From positions 1 to 7,547 of the forward strand of contig CATOLW010000053.1 of the NCBI GenBank assembly GCA_951800935.1: 7,547 bases of DNA, in the 5' to 3' direction. Shown one piece after another: positions 1-5,931 of the stretch. The position numbers and the translations under genes are program-made. Under the pieces are notes generated by a model. The model did no database searches and was not told where the DNA came from. It was given only the letters and a program-made list of their open reading frames with translations. This stretch comes from an uncultured Clostridium sp. (GTDB lineage: Bacteria; Bacillota_A; Clostridia; TANB77; CAG-508). Position 1 is the first letter of the stretch; each line of letters starts with the position of its first letter.

Positions 1-1
1 A

Positions 2-277
2 GATAACATAGTAATATTAAACGATGAAGAAGGAAACGAAGTAAAATTTGAATTTTTAGATTTAGTAGCATTAGATGAAGAAGAATATGTAGTATTATTA
101 CCAGTTACAGAAGAAGGAGAAGAGGAAGAAGGAGAAGTAGTAATCTTAAAAGTAGAAGACACAGATGAAGAAGCAGATGAAGAATCTTATGTAAGCATCG
201 AAGACGAAGAGATATTAAACAAAGTATTTGAAATGTTTAAAGAAAAATTCAAAGATGATTTTGACTTTGTAGATTAA
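2..277 (+). CDS. DUF1292 family protein (YrzB-like), C-terminal part
   Basis: This is the 3' part of a gene whose start lies before the window. The visible 91 residues are extremely acidic (36 Asp/Glu by hand count). They begin DNIVILNDEEGNEVKFEF, contain an EEYVVLLPV strand, an E-rich insert, then VVILKVE, and end in DDFDFVD. This order (a short beta-rich module, then an acidic linker, then an ILNKVFEMFKEKF helix) matches DUF1292 proteins such as B. subtilis YrzB, which are small, soluble and of unknown function. From general knowledge, DUF1292 genes in Bacillota often sit next to ruvX (yrrK), but those neighbours are outside the window. An intrinsic terminator follows 8 nt after the stop, so this is the last gene of its operon. 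The family call is fairly secure; no biochemical role can be assigned. Confidence 0.8.
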   Translation, partial: DNIVILNDEEGNEVKFEFLDLVALDEEEYVVLLPVTEEGEEEEGEVVILKVEDTDEEADEESYVSIEDEEILNKVFEMFKEKFKDDFDFVD

Positions 278-285
278 AATAAAGC

Positions 286-313
286 AAAAAGGCGGATTTT
301 TCCGTCTTTTTTT
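286..313 (+). terminator. Rho-independent terminator after the DUF1292 gene
   Basis: AAAAAGGCGGA (286-296) pairs with TCCGTCTTTTT (301-311) around a TTTT loop, with one G-T wobble. The 3' arm runs directly into a T tract. The stem lies just after the stop codon of the DUF1292 gene and separates it from the membrane-protein gene. Confidence 0.85.
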
Positions 314-317
314 AAAA

Positions 318-376
318 GGGATTAAGGGGACGTTCCTTAAAATCCCTGTTTTGGGGATTAGGGGACACTCTTTAAG
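318..376 (+). repeat. GGGGAC-type intergenic repeat, copy 1 (two tandem half-units)
   Basis: Two imperfect direct half-units, GGGATTAAGGGGACGTTCC (318-336) and GGGATTAGGGGACACTC (354-370), each end in a TTAA-like tail. Between them AATCCC (341-346) can pair with GGGATT on either side (318-323 or 354-359), giving alternative hairpins. The element fills the space between the terminator and the AGGAGG of the next gene. The same GGGGACGTT/GGGGACA pair recurs at 1819-1870. From memory, similar GGGGACG(G)TTC units are widespread in clostridial and other bacterial genomes and are sometimes linked to REP-type Y1 transposases; that link is not visible here. Confidence 0.6.
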
Positions 377-391
377 ATAGGAGGAAAACAA

Positions 392-883
392 ATGAAAAAT
401 TTTTCAACAATTATGTTAGTTATGTTTATGGCAATGTTTTGGATACTTAGAATTGTAGTAGCATTTACTTATGAAATGGGAGGAAGCTTAGGAGGAATTG
501 TACCATTTAATCAATCGATGGAAATTGTTTTACTATTTGTTGTATTGGTATGTATGTTATTAATTGTAAAAAGAAAAATAATAGGAGCATTAATTTATTT
601 ACTTTCTTATGGAATGTACTTTGGAACCAACCTAATGACAGGAATAACAGCTATGTTAAATACTACTGCTGAAATTACAGCAGATAGTATGGGAATGTAT
701 TTAACTACATTTGTTTCACTAATAGGAATTGCAATACCAGTAGCAGTATTATTTGATTTGTTATTAGATAAAAATAGAAAAGCCAATCCAAAAGATAAAA
801 AAACGGACTGGTTTTATAAGAATGAGCAATTTGATAGACAAATGGATGATAGAGCGGATAAAAATAATTATAGAACGATGTAA
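392..883 (+). CDS. Uncharacterised four-helix membrane protein
   Basis: I do not recognise this 163-residue protein. It has about four hydrophobic segments, at residues 7-25, 43-60, 63-83 and 104-125. They are followed by a strongly charged, presumably cytoplasmic tail (126-163) containing KKTDWFYKNEQFDRQMDDRADKN. The first segment could act as an uncleaved signal anchor. The TDWFYKNEQFDR tail, rich in aromatic and charged residues, is the most distinctive part and may be a conserved signature in clostridial relatives, but this is an impression and not a search result. The ATG is well supported: AGGAGG at 379-384 lies 7 nt upstream. The gene sits between a GGGGAC repeat and rbgA with a 45-nt gap to rbgA, so co-transcription with rbgA is possible. 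No catalytic motif or transport signature is visible. Confidence 0.75.
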   Translation: MKNFSTIMLVMFMAMFWILRIVVAFTYEMGGSLGGIVPFNQSMEIVLLFVVLVCMLLIVKRKIIGALIYLLSYGMYFGTNLMTGITAMLNTTAEITADSMGMYLTTFVSLIGIAIPVAVLFDLLLDKNRKANPKDKKTDWFYKNEQFDRQMDDRADKNNYRTM

Positions 884-913
884 AAATTAGCTTGAAATAG
901 TAGAGGCAAAGCA

Positions 914-920
914 AAGGAAG
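914..920 (+). promoter_or_regulatory. Ribosome binding site deciding the rbgA start
   Basis: AAAGGAAG ends at the G of the upstream in-frame GTG (920), so that codon overlaps the Shine-Dalgarno and is unlikely to initiate. The ATG at 929 is 8-9 nt downstream and is the better start. A third in-frame ATG at 947 (MNINWYPGHM) is closer to the start of other RbgA proteins but has poorer spacing. Confidence 0.55.
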
Positions 921-928
921 TGAAAATA

Positions 929-1842
929 ATGAATGAAGAAAATAAAATGAACATCAACTGGTACCCTGGTCATATGGCAAAAACCAAAAGGCAAATAGAA
1001 GCAGACTTAAAAATAGTAGACATTGTAATTGAACTACTAGACGCAAGAATACCACTATCTAGTCAAAATCCAGATATAGCAAGTATCACCAAAGGAAAGA
1101 AAAAAATCATTGTACTAAATAAATGTGATTTAGCAAATGAAAAGCAGAATCAATTATGGGTACAATATTTTGAAAAAAAAGGAATACCAACAGTATTAAC
1201 AGATGCAAACTCTGGAAAAGGAATCGATCAATGCATTCGAAAAATAGAAAACATTATGGATGAAGAATTACAAACGCAAGCTAATAAAGGAAGAATCGGA
1301 AGAAAAATAAGAGCCATGATACTTCGGAATACCAAATGTTGGAAAATCATCCTTTATCAATCGAATTTCAAAAAGGACCACAGCAGGAGTCGGAAACAAA
1401 CCAGGAGTAACCAAACAAAAACAATGGATTCGCATCAATGATAAAATTGAATTATTAGACACACCAGGTGTACTATGGCCAAAATTTGAAAGTGAAGAAG
1501 TAGCTTTAAACCTGGCATTCACAGGAACCATCAAGGAAGACATTTTAGAAAAAGTAGACATTGCCTATTACTTAACAAAATTCTTGCTAGAAAACCATAA
1601 AAATAAGTTATGTGAAAGATACAAAATAGAAGAAAGCTCAATAGAAGAAAAATTACAACAAGAACAACCAGAAAACGAAAACATATATGAAATCATGCTA
1701 GAAATAGGAAGAAAAAGAGGATGTATCATCGCACGGAGGAAACATCGACGAAGAAAAAACAGCAAGAATTTTACTAGATGAATTTAAAAACGGAGTAATT
1801 GGAAAAATAACAATAGAATGTCCCATTGGGGACGTTTCTTAG
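929..1842 (+). pseudogene. rbgA: RbgA (YlqF) circularly permuted GTPase, broken by two frameshifts
   Basis: RbgA is a GTPase that acts late in 50S ribosomal subunit assembly. Its GTPase motifs are in permuted order. Residues 1-132 contain NWYPGHMAKT, LLDARIP and the G4 motif NKCD (64-67). In the starting frame the protein then leaves the family at CTTCGGAAT. A +1 shift near 1325 restores GIPNVGKSS (G1 P-loop), NKPGVTKQKQW and LLDTPGVLWP (G3). A second +1 shift near 1734 changes GCIIARRKH to the family-like GCIIA-GGNIDEEKTARILL, which continues to GVIGKITIE and a stop at 1840-1842. Joined, the product would be about 303 residues, close to B. subtilis RbgA (about 280). Unrepaired, translation stops at 1441 after about 170 residues and lacks the P-loop. 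Both sites look like one extra C before GGA. Either the gene is decayed or the assembly contains two errors; since rbgA is essential in B. subtilis, error is a serious option. Confidence 0.9.
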
Positions 1843-1870
1843 TGCGACATTTTGTCGTATTGGGGACACA
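1819..1870 (+). repeat. GGGGAC-type intergenic repeat, copy 2, overlapping the rbgA end
   Basis: Two half-units, ATTGGGGACGTTTCTTAG (1825-1842) and ATTGGGGACACATC (1859-1872), flank a hairpin: CGACA (1845-1849) pairs with TGTCG (1853-1857) around TTT, extendable outwards with wobble pairs. TGTCCC (1819-1824) can also pair with GGGACA (1863-1868) to close the whole unit. The half-unit order (GGGGACGTT then GGGGACA) matches copy 1 at 318-376. The restored rbgA frame reads into the element and takes its stop codon (TAG, 1840-1842) from it. Confidence 0.6.
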
Positions 1871-1898
1871 TCTATTATTATAAAAAAGGAAGTAACAA

Positions 1899-2315
1899 AT
1901 GGAAGAATGGATTAATTTAAATAGACCAGAAGAAGAAATTAATTTACTATCACCACTAACATGGGCTTATGTGGGAGATTGTGTATATGAATTATATATT
2001 CGAACCAATTTAGTCAATCAAACTAATTTAAAGCCACATAAATTACATATTGAAACAATTAAACATGTAAAAGCACAAGCACAAGCAAAACTTTTAGAAG
2101 AAATTCAAGACAAATTAACAGAAGAAGAAAAAGAAATTGTAAGACGTGGAAGAAATGTTCAAAGTCATCATTTGCCTAAAAATGCCAATGTGCAAGAATA
2201 TCGATATGCAACAGCTTTTGAAGCTTTAATAGGTTATTTGTATTTAAGTAAAAACTTTAAAAGACTAAAAGAAATTTTAGATTTAAGCGGGCTTGACGAA
2301 ATTATAAAAAAATGA
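1899..2315 (+). CDS. mrnC: Mini-ribonuclease 3 (MrnC)
   Basis: Mini-III is a homodimeric RNase III-like enzyme without a double-stranded-RNA-binding domain; in B. subtilis it trims the 5' and 3' ends of 23S rRNA precursors. The 138-residue product has the usual length and the family landmarks in order: LLSPLTWAYVGDCVYELYIR (residues 16-35), with Asp27 in the position of the catalytic aspartate; RRGRN (82-86); and YATAFEALIGYLYL (103-116), with Glu108 as the likely second catalytic acid. Nothing follows the catalytic fold, as expected. The ATG has AAGGAAG (1886-1892) 6 nt upstream. In B. subtilis mrnC lies beside cysS; here it follows rbgA, so two ribosome-maturation genes are adjacent. Its last codons overlap the promoter for the downstream tRNA, and no terminator follows it, so readthrough into the tRNA is likely. 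Confidence 0.92.
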   Translation: MEEWINLNRPEEEINLLSPLTWAYVGDCVYELYIRTNLVNQTNLKPHKLHIETIKHVKAQAQAKLLEEIQDKLTEEEKEIVRRGRNVQSHHLPKNANVQEYRYATAFEALIGYLYLSKNFKRLKEILDLSGLDEIIKK

Positions 2316-2321
2316 TATAAC
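2293..2321 (+). promoter_or_regulatory. Extended -10 promoter for tRNA-Glu (and probably the ATPase)
   Basis: TTGACG (2293-2298) and TATAAC (2316-2321) each match the sigma-A consensus at 5 of 6 positions. They are exactly 17 nt apart, and TGA (2313-2315) provides an extended -10 TGn. The TGA is also the mrnC stop codon. Transcription should begin near 2328, about 11 nt before the tRNA. This is the best promoter match I found in the window. Confidence 0.7.
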
Positions 2322-2338
2322 TAAAAAGTAATTTTCAA

Positions 2339-2413
2339 GGCCCCTTGGTCAAGCGGTTAAGACGCCACCCTCTCAAGGTGGAATCATGGGTTCGATTCCC
2401 GTAGGGGTCACCA
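2339..2413 (+). tRNA. tRNA-Glu (anticodon CTC)
   Basis: The cloverleaf is complete. The acceptor GGCCCCT (2339-2345) pairs with AGGGGTC (2403-2409), with one G-T pair. The D arm is GTC/GAC around AAGCGGTTAA. The anticodon stem CCACC/GGTGG (2365-2369/2377-2381) holds the loop CTCTCAA with anticodon CTC at 2372-2374. The T arm is ATGGG/CCCGT with loop TTCGATT. Discriminator A and an encoded CCA end the gene. CUC reads GAG, so this is tRNA-Glu; the body matches clostridial tRNA-Glu as I remember it. It lies 23 nt after mrnC and 11 nt before the riboswitch aptamer. Confidence 0.95.
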
Positions 2414-2424
2414 AGATAAAAATT

Positions 2425-2515
2425 AAAAGGGAGTAGCTTTTTCATTACTAATCAACAGTCGCGATATTAAAAAATATCTGGTTAGTAAGGCTAAAAATAG
2501 TCAAGCGAGACTTTT
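2425..2515 (+). ncRNA. yybP-ykoY manganese riboswitch aptamer
   Basis: This matches the yybP-ykoY (Mn2+-sensing) class in both sequence and fold. P1 is AAAAG (2425-2429) with CTTTT (2511-2515). The conserved GGAGTAGC and AGCGAGAC strands form the first metal-binding loop region, with GCTT (2436-2439) pairing with AAGC (2503-2506) above it. TTACTAA (2445-2451) pairs with TTAGTAA (2482-2488). The conserved ATCAACAGTCGC (2451-2462) forms the second loop strand, capped by GATATT/AATATC. A side hairpin GGCTA/TAGTC (2489-2493/2498-2502) closes the junction. In characterised members Mn2+ binding turns expression on, often of P-type ATPases or other Mn exporters, which fits the gene that follows. Confidence 0.9.
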
Positions 2516-2555
2516 AAAAAGAATGGAAAATACATTCTTTTTAAAGGTCTTTTTT
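2509..2555 (+). terminator. Riboswitch-controlled intrinsic terminator
   Basis: GAC TTTTAAAAAGAATG (2509-2525) pairs over 17 bp with 2533-2549, with a single T-G wobble and loop GAAAATA. Six T follow (2550-2555). The 5' arm includes 2511-2515, the same bases that form the 3' strand of aptamer P1, so the two structures exclude each other. Mn2+-stabilised P1 should prevent this stem from forming fully and allow transcription of the ATPase. Confidence 0.88.
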
Positions 2556-2598
2556 GTAATCTACTTATAAATATTTAGAAAATGTAAAAAATATAAAA

Positions 2599-2617
2599 AA
2601 GGAGTGATTTTAAATTG
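2599..2617 (+). promoter_or_regulatory. Ribosome binding site and TTG start of the ATPase
   Basis: AAGGAGTGAT (2599-2608) matches the anti-Shine-Dalgarno well; GGAG ends 10 nt before the TTG at 2615. No in-frame ATG or GTG lies close by, and the [10 protein letters not shown] start suits the family's N-terminus, so TTG initiation is the best reading. Confidence 0.75.
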
Positions 2618-5338
2618 GAAAACAAAAAATGGTTCAACCAAGAAATTAAAGAAGTAGAAAAAGAATTGCAAACCAATCTAGAGAAAGGATTAGAGGCAGA
2701 AGAAATAAAAAAAAGACAAGAAAAGTATGGATTCAATCAATTAAAAGCAGCCAAAAAGAAAACTTTATTGCAAAGATTTGCAGACCAATTTAAGGATTTT
2801 TCTATTATCGTACTAATCATTGCAGCAATTGTATCAGGAGCAGTTGGAATTGCGGAAGGAGAAGGAATAACAGATACTATTATTATCTTGATTGTAGTAA
2901 TCGTAAATGCTATCATTGGAGTTACCCAAGAATCCAAAGCAGAAAAATCATTAGAGGCTTTGCAAAAACTAACTGACCACGCATCAAAAGTAATTAGAAA
3001 TGGAGAAATAGTAGTTATTCCTGCCAAAGAATTAGTACCAGGAGACATTGTTGTACTAGACACAGGAGATTATATTCCTGCTGACTTAAGAATTATCGAA
3101 GCCATCAATTTAAAATCACAAGAAGCTTCTTTAACAGGAGAATCTGTACCTGTAGAAAAAAGAACTAAAAAAATAGAAGGAGAAGAAATTGGAATAGGTG
3201 ATAGAGTAAATATGCTATTTTCATCTAGTCTAGTTACTTATGGTAGAGGAAAAGGAATTGTTGTAGAAACAGGAATGACAACTGAAGTTGGAAAAATTGC
3301 AGGAATGATAAACAATACACAAAAACAAGAAACACCATTACAACAAAAATTAAATAAACTAGGAAAAACATTAGGAATAGCAGCACTAGCTATTTGTGCT
3401 TTTATCTTTGTAGTAGGAATAATACAAGGAAAAGAAGCCATTCATATGTTTATGACAGCAGTAAGTCTTGCTGTTGCAGCAATTCCAGAAGGATTAGTTG
3501 CGGTATCAACGATTGTTTTAGCTATTGGTGTCCAAAAAATGGTTAAGAAAAATGCTATTGTAAAGAGACTTCCAGCTGTTGAAACTTTAGGAAGCAGTAC
3601 CGTAATTTGTTCTGACAAAACAGGAACGTTAACACAAAACAAAATGACAGTAGAAAAAGTATTCATAAATAGTAAAACACAAGATTTAAAAAGTATAAAA
3701 GAAACTACAGAAGATATGAATAAATTAGTATACAGTAATATGTTGTGCAATGATACTAAAATTTCAAACGACGGAACCTTAACAGGAGATCCAACAGAAA
3801 CCGCATTAGTAGATATGGCATTTAAACTAGATTTTGATCCAAGTATTTATGACAGAACGCCTCGTTTAAACGAAGTTCCATTTGATTCTGACCGAAAATT
3901 AATGACAACTGTAAATGAGCAAAATGGCAAATATATAGTTTATACCAAAGGTGGAGTAGATGAGTTATTAAAAAGATGTAAAGCTTATTTACTAAATGGA
4001 GAAGTAAAACAAGATTTAGAAAATTATGCAGTAACAATAAGACAGCACAATGAAGAAATGGCAAAAGAAGCATTAAGAGTATTAGCATGTGCCTATAAAG
4101 AAATAGATCATAAGCCAAGTAATGAAGAAATGAAAGATATCGAAAATGATTTAACCTTTATTGGTATGGTTGGAATGATTGACCCACCAAGAGAAGAAGC
4201 AAAAGTAGCAGTAGAAAAATGTAAAACAGCAGGAATTAAAACAGTTATGATAACAGGAGACCATAAAATCACAGCAACAGCGATTGCTAAAAAACTAGGA
4301 ATTTTAGAAAAAGAGGAAGAAGCAATCACAGGATTAGAATTAGAAAAAATGTCTGACGAAGAGCTAGAAAAAAACGTAAGACAATATTCTGTTTATGCTA
4401 GAGTATCACCAGAACACAAAGTTAGAATTGTAAAAGCATGGCAAAAAAATGGAGAAATCGTTAGCATGACAGGAGATGGTGTTAATGACAGTCCAGCCTT
4501 AAAAACTTCTGATATTGGGTGTGCTATGGGAATTGTTGGGACCGATGTTGCCAAAGAAGCAGCTGATGTTATTTTAACAGATGATAATTTTGCAACCATT
4601 GTATCAGCAGTAGAAGAAGGAAGAAGAATTTATGATAATATTCTAAAGGTAATTCAATTCTTATTATCTAGCAATGTAGGAGAAATTGTAGTATTATTTT
4701 TGGCAACACTTTGTACCCCATTATTTGCTAGTTGGTTTGGCATTACAGATATTTCTCACTTAGAGATTTTATTACCAATTCATATTTTATGGATTAACTT
4801 AGTAACAGATTCACTTCCAGCTTTAGCCTTAGCTTTTGACCCAGCTAACCAAGATATTATGAAGCGAAAACCAACAAAACCAGGTAAAGGTGTATTTACC
4901 AAAGGAATGACTTGGCGTGTTATTTATCAAGGTGTTATGATAGGACTTTTAACACTAACAGCTTTTATGATAGGACTAGCAACAACCAATACACCAATTG
5001 ACGGTTTAACTTTAGATGAATCTAAAATAGAAGTGGGTCAAACGATGGCATTTGTAACACTTGCTTTATCAGAACTAGTACATGTATTTAATGTAAGAGA
5101 TAATAAAAAATCATTATTGCAAACAAAAGTATTTAATAATACAAAATTGATAGGAGCGATTATTGCTTCTGCAACATTAATGCTTGTAATTCTTGCTGTG
5201 CCAGCTTTAAGAACAATATTTAGTATACCAGTACTTCCCACTCAGAATATAATAGAATTGGTGGCTTTGATTTTTGCACCAGTTGTAATTGTAGAATTAT
5301 TTAAATTATTTAAGATAAATATAACAAAAGATGAGTAA
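2615..5338 (+). CDS. P2A-type cation-transporting ATPase (Ca2+/Mn2+ exporter)
   Basis: This 907-residue integral membrane pump couples ATP hydrolysis to divalent cation export. Domains in order: an N-terminal cation-ATPase region with KYGFNQL (residues 38-44); M1-M2 (about 62-103); the actuator domain with TGES (174-177); M3-M4 with IPEGL (Glu292); the P domain with DKTGT and the phosphorylated Asp334; the nucleotide-binding domain with TGDPTE and KGGVDEL; the hinge TGDGVND (619-625); M5 with SSNVGE (Asn687, Glu690); M6 with NLVTD (728-732); and M8 with SELVHVFN (Glu820). Glu292, Asn687, Glu690, Asn728, Thr731, Asp732 and Glu820 align with the Ca2+ ligands of SERCA, so Ca2+ transport is plausible. 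The Mn2+ riboswitch upstream argues for Mn2+ export, as proposed for L. lactis YoaB and pneumococcal MgtA. Both ions may be substrates. No other gene shares its immediate transcript, and the ORF is intact. Confidence 0.93.
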   Translation: MENKKWFNQEIKEVEKELQTNLEKGLEAEEIKKRQEKYGFNQLKAAKKKTLLQRFADQFKDFSIIVLIIAAIVSGAVGIAEGEGITDTIIILIVVIVNAIIGVTQESKAEKSLEALQKLTDHASKVIRNGEIVVIPAKELVPGDIVVLDTGDYIPADLRIIEAINLKSQEASLTGESVPVEKRTKKIEGEEIGIGDRVNMLFSSSLVTYGRGKGIVVETGMTTEVGKIAGMINNTQKQETPLQQKLNKLGKTLGIAALAICAFIFVVGIIQGKEAIHMFMTAVSLAVAAIPEGLVAVSTIVLAIGVQKMVKKNAIVKRLPAVETLGSSTVICSDKTGTLTQNKMTVEKVFINSKTQDLKSIKETTEDMNKLVYSNMLCNDTKISNDGTLTGDPTETALVDMAFKLDFDPSIYDRTPRLNEVPFDSDRKLMTTVNEQNGKYIVYTKGGVDELLKRCKAYLLNGEVKQDLENYAVTIRQHNEEMAKEALRVLACAYKEIDHKPSNEEMKDIENDLTFIGMVGMIDPPREEAKVAVEKCKTAGIKTVMITGDHKITATAIAKKLGILEKEEEAITGLELEKMSDEELEKNVRQYSVYARVSPEHKVRIVKAWQKNGEIVSMTGDGVNDSPALKTSDIGCAMGIVGTDVAKEAADVILTDDNFATIVSAVEEGRRIYDNILKVIQFLLSSNVGEIVVLFLATLCTPLFASWFGITDISHLEILLPIHILWINLVTDSLPALALAFDPANQDIMKRKPTKPGKGVFTKGMTWRVIYQGVMIGLLTLTAFMIGLATTNTPIDGLTLDESKIEVGQTMAFVTLALSELVHVFNVRDNKKSLLQTKVFNNTKLIGAIIASATLMLVILAVPALRTIFSIPVLPTQNIIELVALIFAPVVIVELFKLFKINITKDE

Positions 5339-5342
5339 AAAA

Positions 5343-5371
5343 TTGCAAATTTTATGTAAATGTGAAATAAT
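5343..5371 (+). promoter_or_regulatory. Candidate extended -10 promoter for the 103-residue protein
   Basis: TTGCAA (5343-5348) is followed after 17 nt by AATAAT (5366-5371), with TGA just upstream as an extended -10 TGn. Transcription would start near 5378, inside a small inverted repeat CTTGTAA/TTACAAG (5376-5382/5392-5398) in the leader. The match is moderate, and AT-rich sequence produces such hits by chance. Confidence 0.4.
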
Positions 5372-5427
5372 TATCCTTGTAATGCATAAACTTACAAGTA
5401 ATCTTAACCACCAAAGGAGGAGTCAAA

Positions 5428-5739
5428 ATGGAAGGCTATAAGAAATTAGCAACAATAACTGCCTGTGGATTTCGGAGGGAATTACGGGCAAGAAGGGTAA
5501 CAGTCGATTTCTATTTTAAATTTGATGAAATGGAAATAACGTATCCGATTGATCCAAACGAAAGAAGTTCTGCTTATGAATTTATGTGGAATTTGTTATC
5601 TCTTGTAGGAGTAGAAAAAAGTGAAGAACTTATAGGAAAGCAGGTTGAATGTCATTTAGATGCCAACCATAGAATCAGGGAACTGTATCTAGAAACGGAT
5701 AGTGGATGGCGTTCGATGTCTGTACCATTTTATTTCTAG
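5428..5739 (+). CDS. Hypothetical 103-residue soluble protein
   Basis: I do not recognise this protein. It has no signal peptide or membrane segment. The N-terminal third is basic and beta-like (CGFRRELRARRVTVDFYFKF), followed by an acidic stretch (DEMEITYPIDPNERSS), a hydrophobic helix (YEFMWNLLSLVGV) and a C-terminal part with VECHLDANHRIRELYLE and SVPFYF. Cys13 and the Cys-x-Leu-x-Ala-Asn-His stretch do not form a recognisable metal site. The start is firm: AAAGGAGG (5413-5420) lies 7 nt before the ATG. Hand-counted GC is about 36%, slightly above its neighbours, and it uses CGG and AGG arginine codons that are scarce in the flanking genes. This weakly suggests a different origin. It seems to be a single-gene unit between the ATPase and metG, so context gives no function. 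Confidence 0.75.
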   Translation: MEGYKKLATITACGFRRELRARRVTVDFYFKFDEMEITYPIDPNERSSAYEFMWNLLSLVGVEKSEELIGKQVECHLDANHRIRELYLETDSGWRSMSVPFYF

Positions 5740-5769
5740 GTTAAGAAAATAGGCTTAGAATGAGGTCTA

Positions 5770-5798
5770 GGAGGGGAGTATTAAAAGTACACCCCTCC
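5770..5798 (+). other. GC-rich hairpin after the 103-residue protein, no T tract
   Basis: GGAGGGG (5770-5776) pairs with CCCCTCC (5792-5798), and GTA/TAC (5778-5780/5788-5790) extends the stem inside. This is unusually G/C-rich for the region. No run of T follows on either strand, so it is not a canonical intrinsic terminator. It could be a 3'-end stabilising stem, a weak terminator or a protein-binding site. Confidence 0.55.
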
Positions 5799-5850
5799 AT
5801 ATTAATAAGGTAGATGTTACCAAGCTACTATCCACAAAAACAAAATCATG

Positions 5851-5890
5851 TTGCTATTTTTTTGATAATATGGTAATATATTACTAGTAA
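5851..5890 (+). promoter_or_regulatory. Candidate metG promoter with a palindrome at the start site
   Basis: TTGCTA (5851-5856) and TAATAT (5874-5879) are 17 nt apart, with TGG (5871-5873) as an extended -10. The perfect 10-bp palindrome TTACTAGTAA (5881-5890) covers the predicted start (about 5886) and could be an operator or chance. No T-box landmarks are seen in the roughly 60-nt leader, so specifier-tRNA control looks absent. Confidence 0.45.
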
Positions 5891-5931
5891 ATGGAAAAAC
5901 TAAAAAAGAAATATATCACAAAAAACAACGT

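Noticed and set aside
920..922. GTG as the rbgA start
   Set aside because: The codon overlaps the Shine-Dalgarno AAAGGAAG; the ATG at 929 has correct spacing.
1322..1740. Programmed ribosomal frameshifting in rbgA
   Set aside because: Neither site has a slippery heptamer or a following stem-loop, two separate shifts would be needed, and the family is not known to use recoding.
1584..1781. A separate 65-residue ORF on the + strand starting at TTG
   Set aside because: It is the middle part of frameshifted rbgA in its second frame; its residues continue the RbgA match from both sides and no ribosome binding site precedes it.
1852..1884. A promoter for mrnC inside the second repeat (TTGTCG with TATTAT or TATAAA)
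   Set aside because: Possible spacings are 15 or 21 nt and the -35 match is poor; transcription from upstream is simpler.
5376..5398. Inverted repeat CTTGTAA/TTACAAG after the ATPase as a terminator
   Set aside because: The stem is short and AT-rich with a 9-nt loop, and no T tract follows.
5760..5813. A 17-codon ORF (MRSRRGVLKVHPSILIR) across the GC-rich hairpin
   Set aside because: It has no convincing ribosome binding site, and its sequence is fixed by the hairpin arms.
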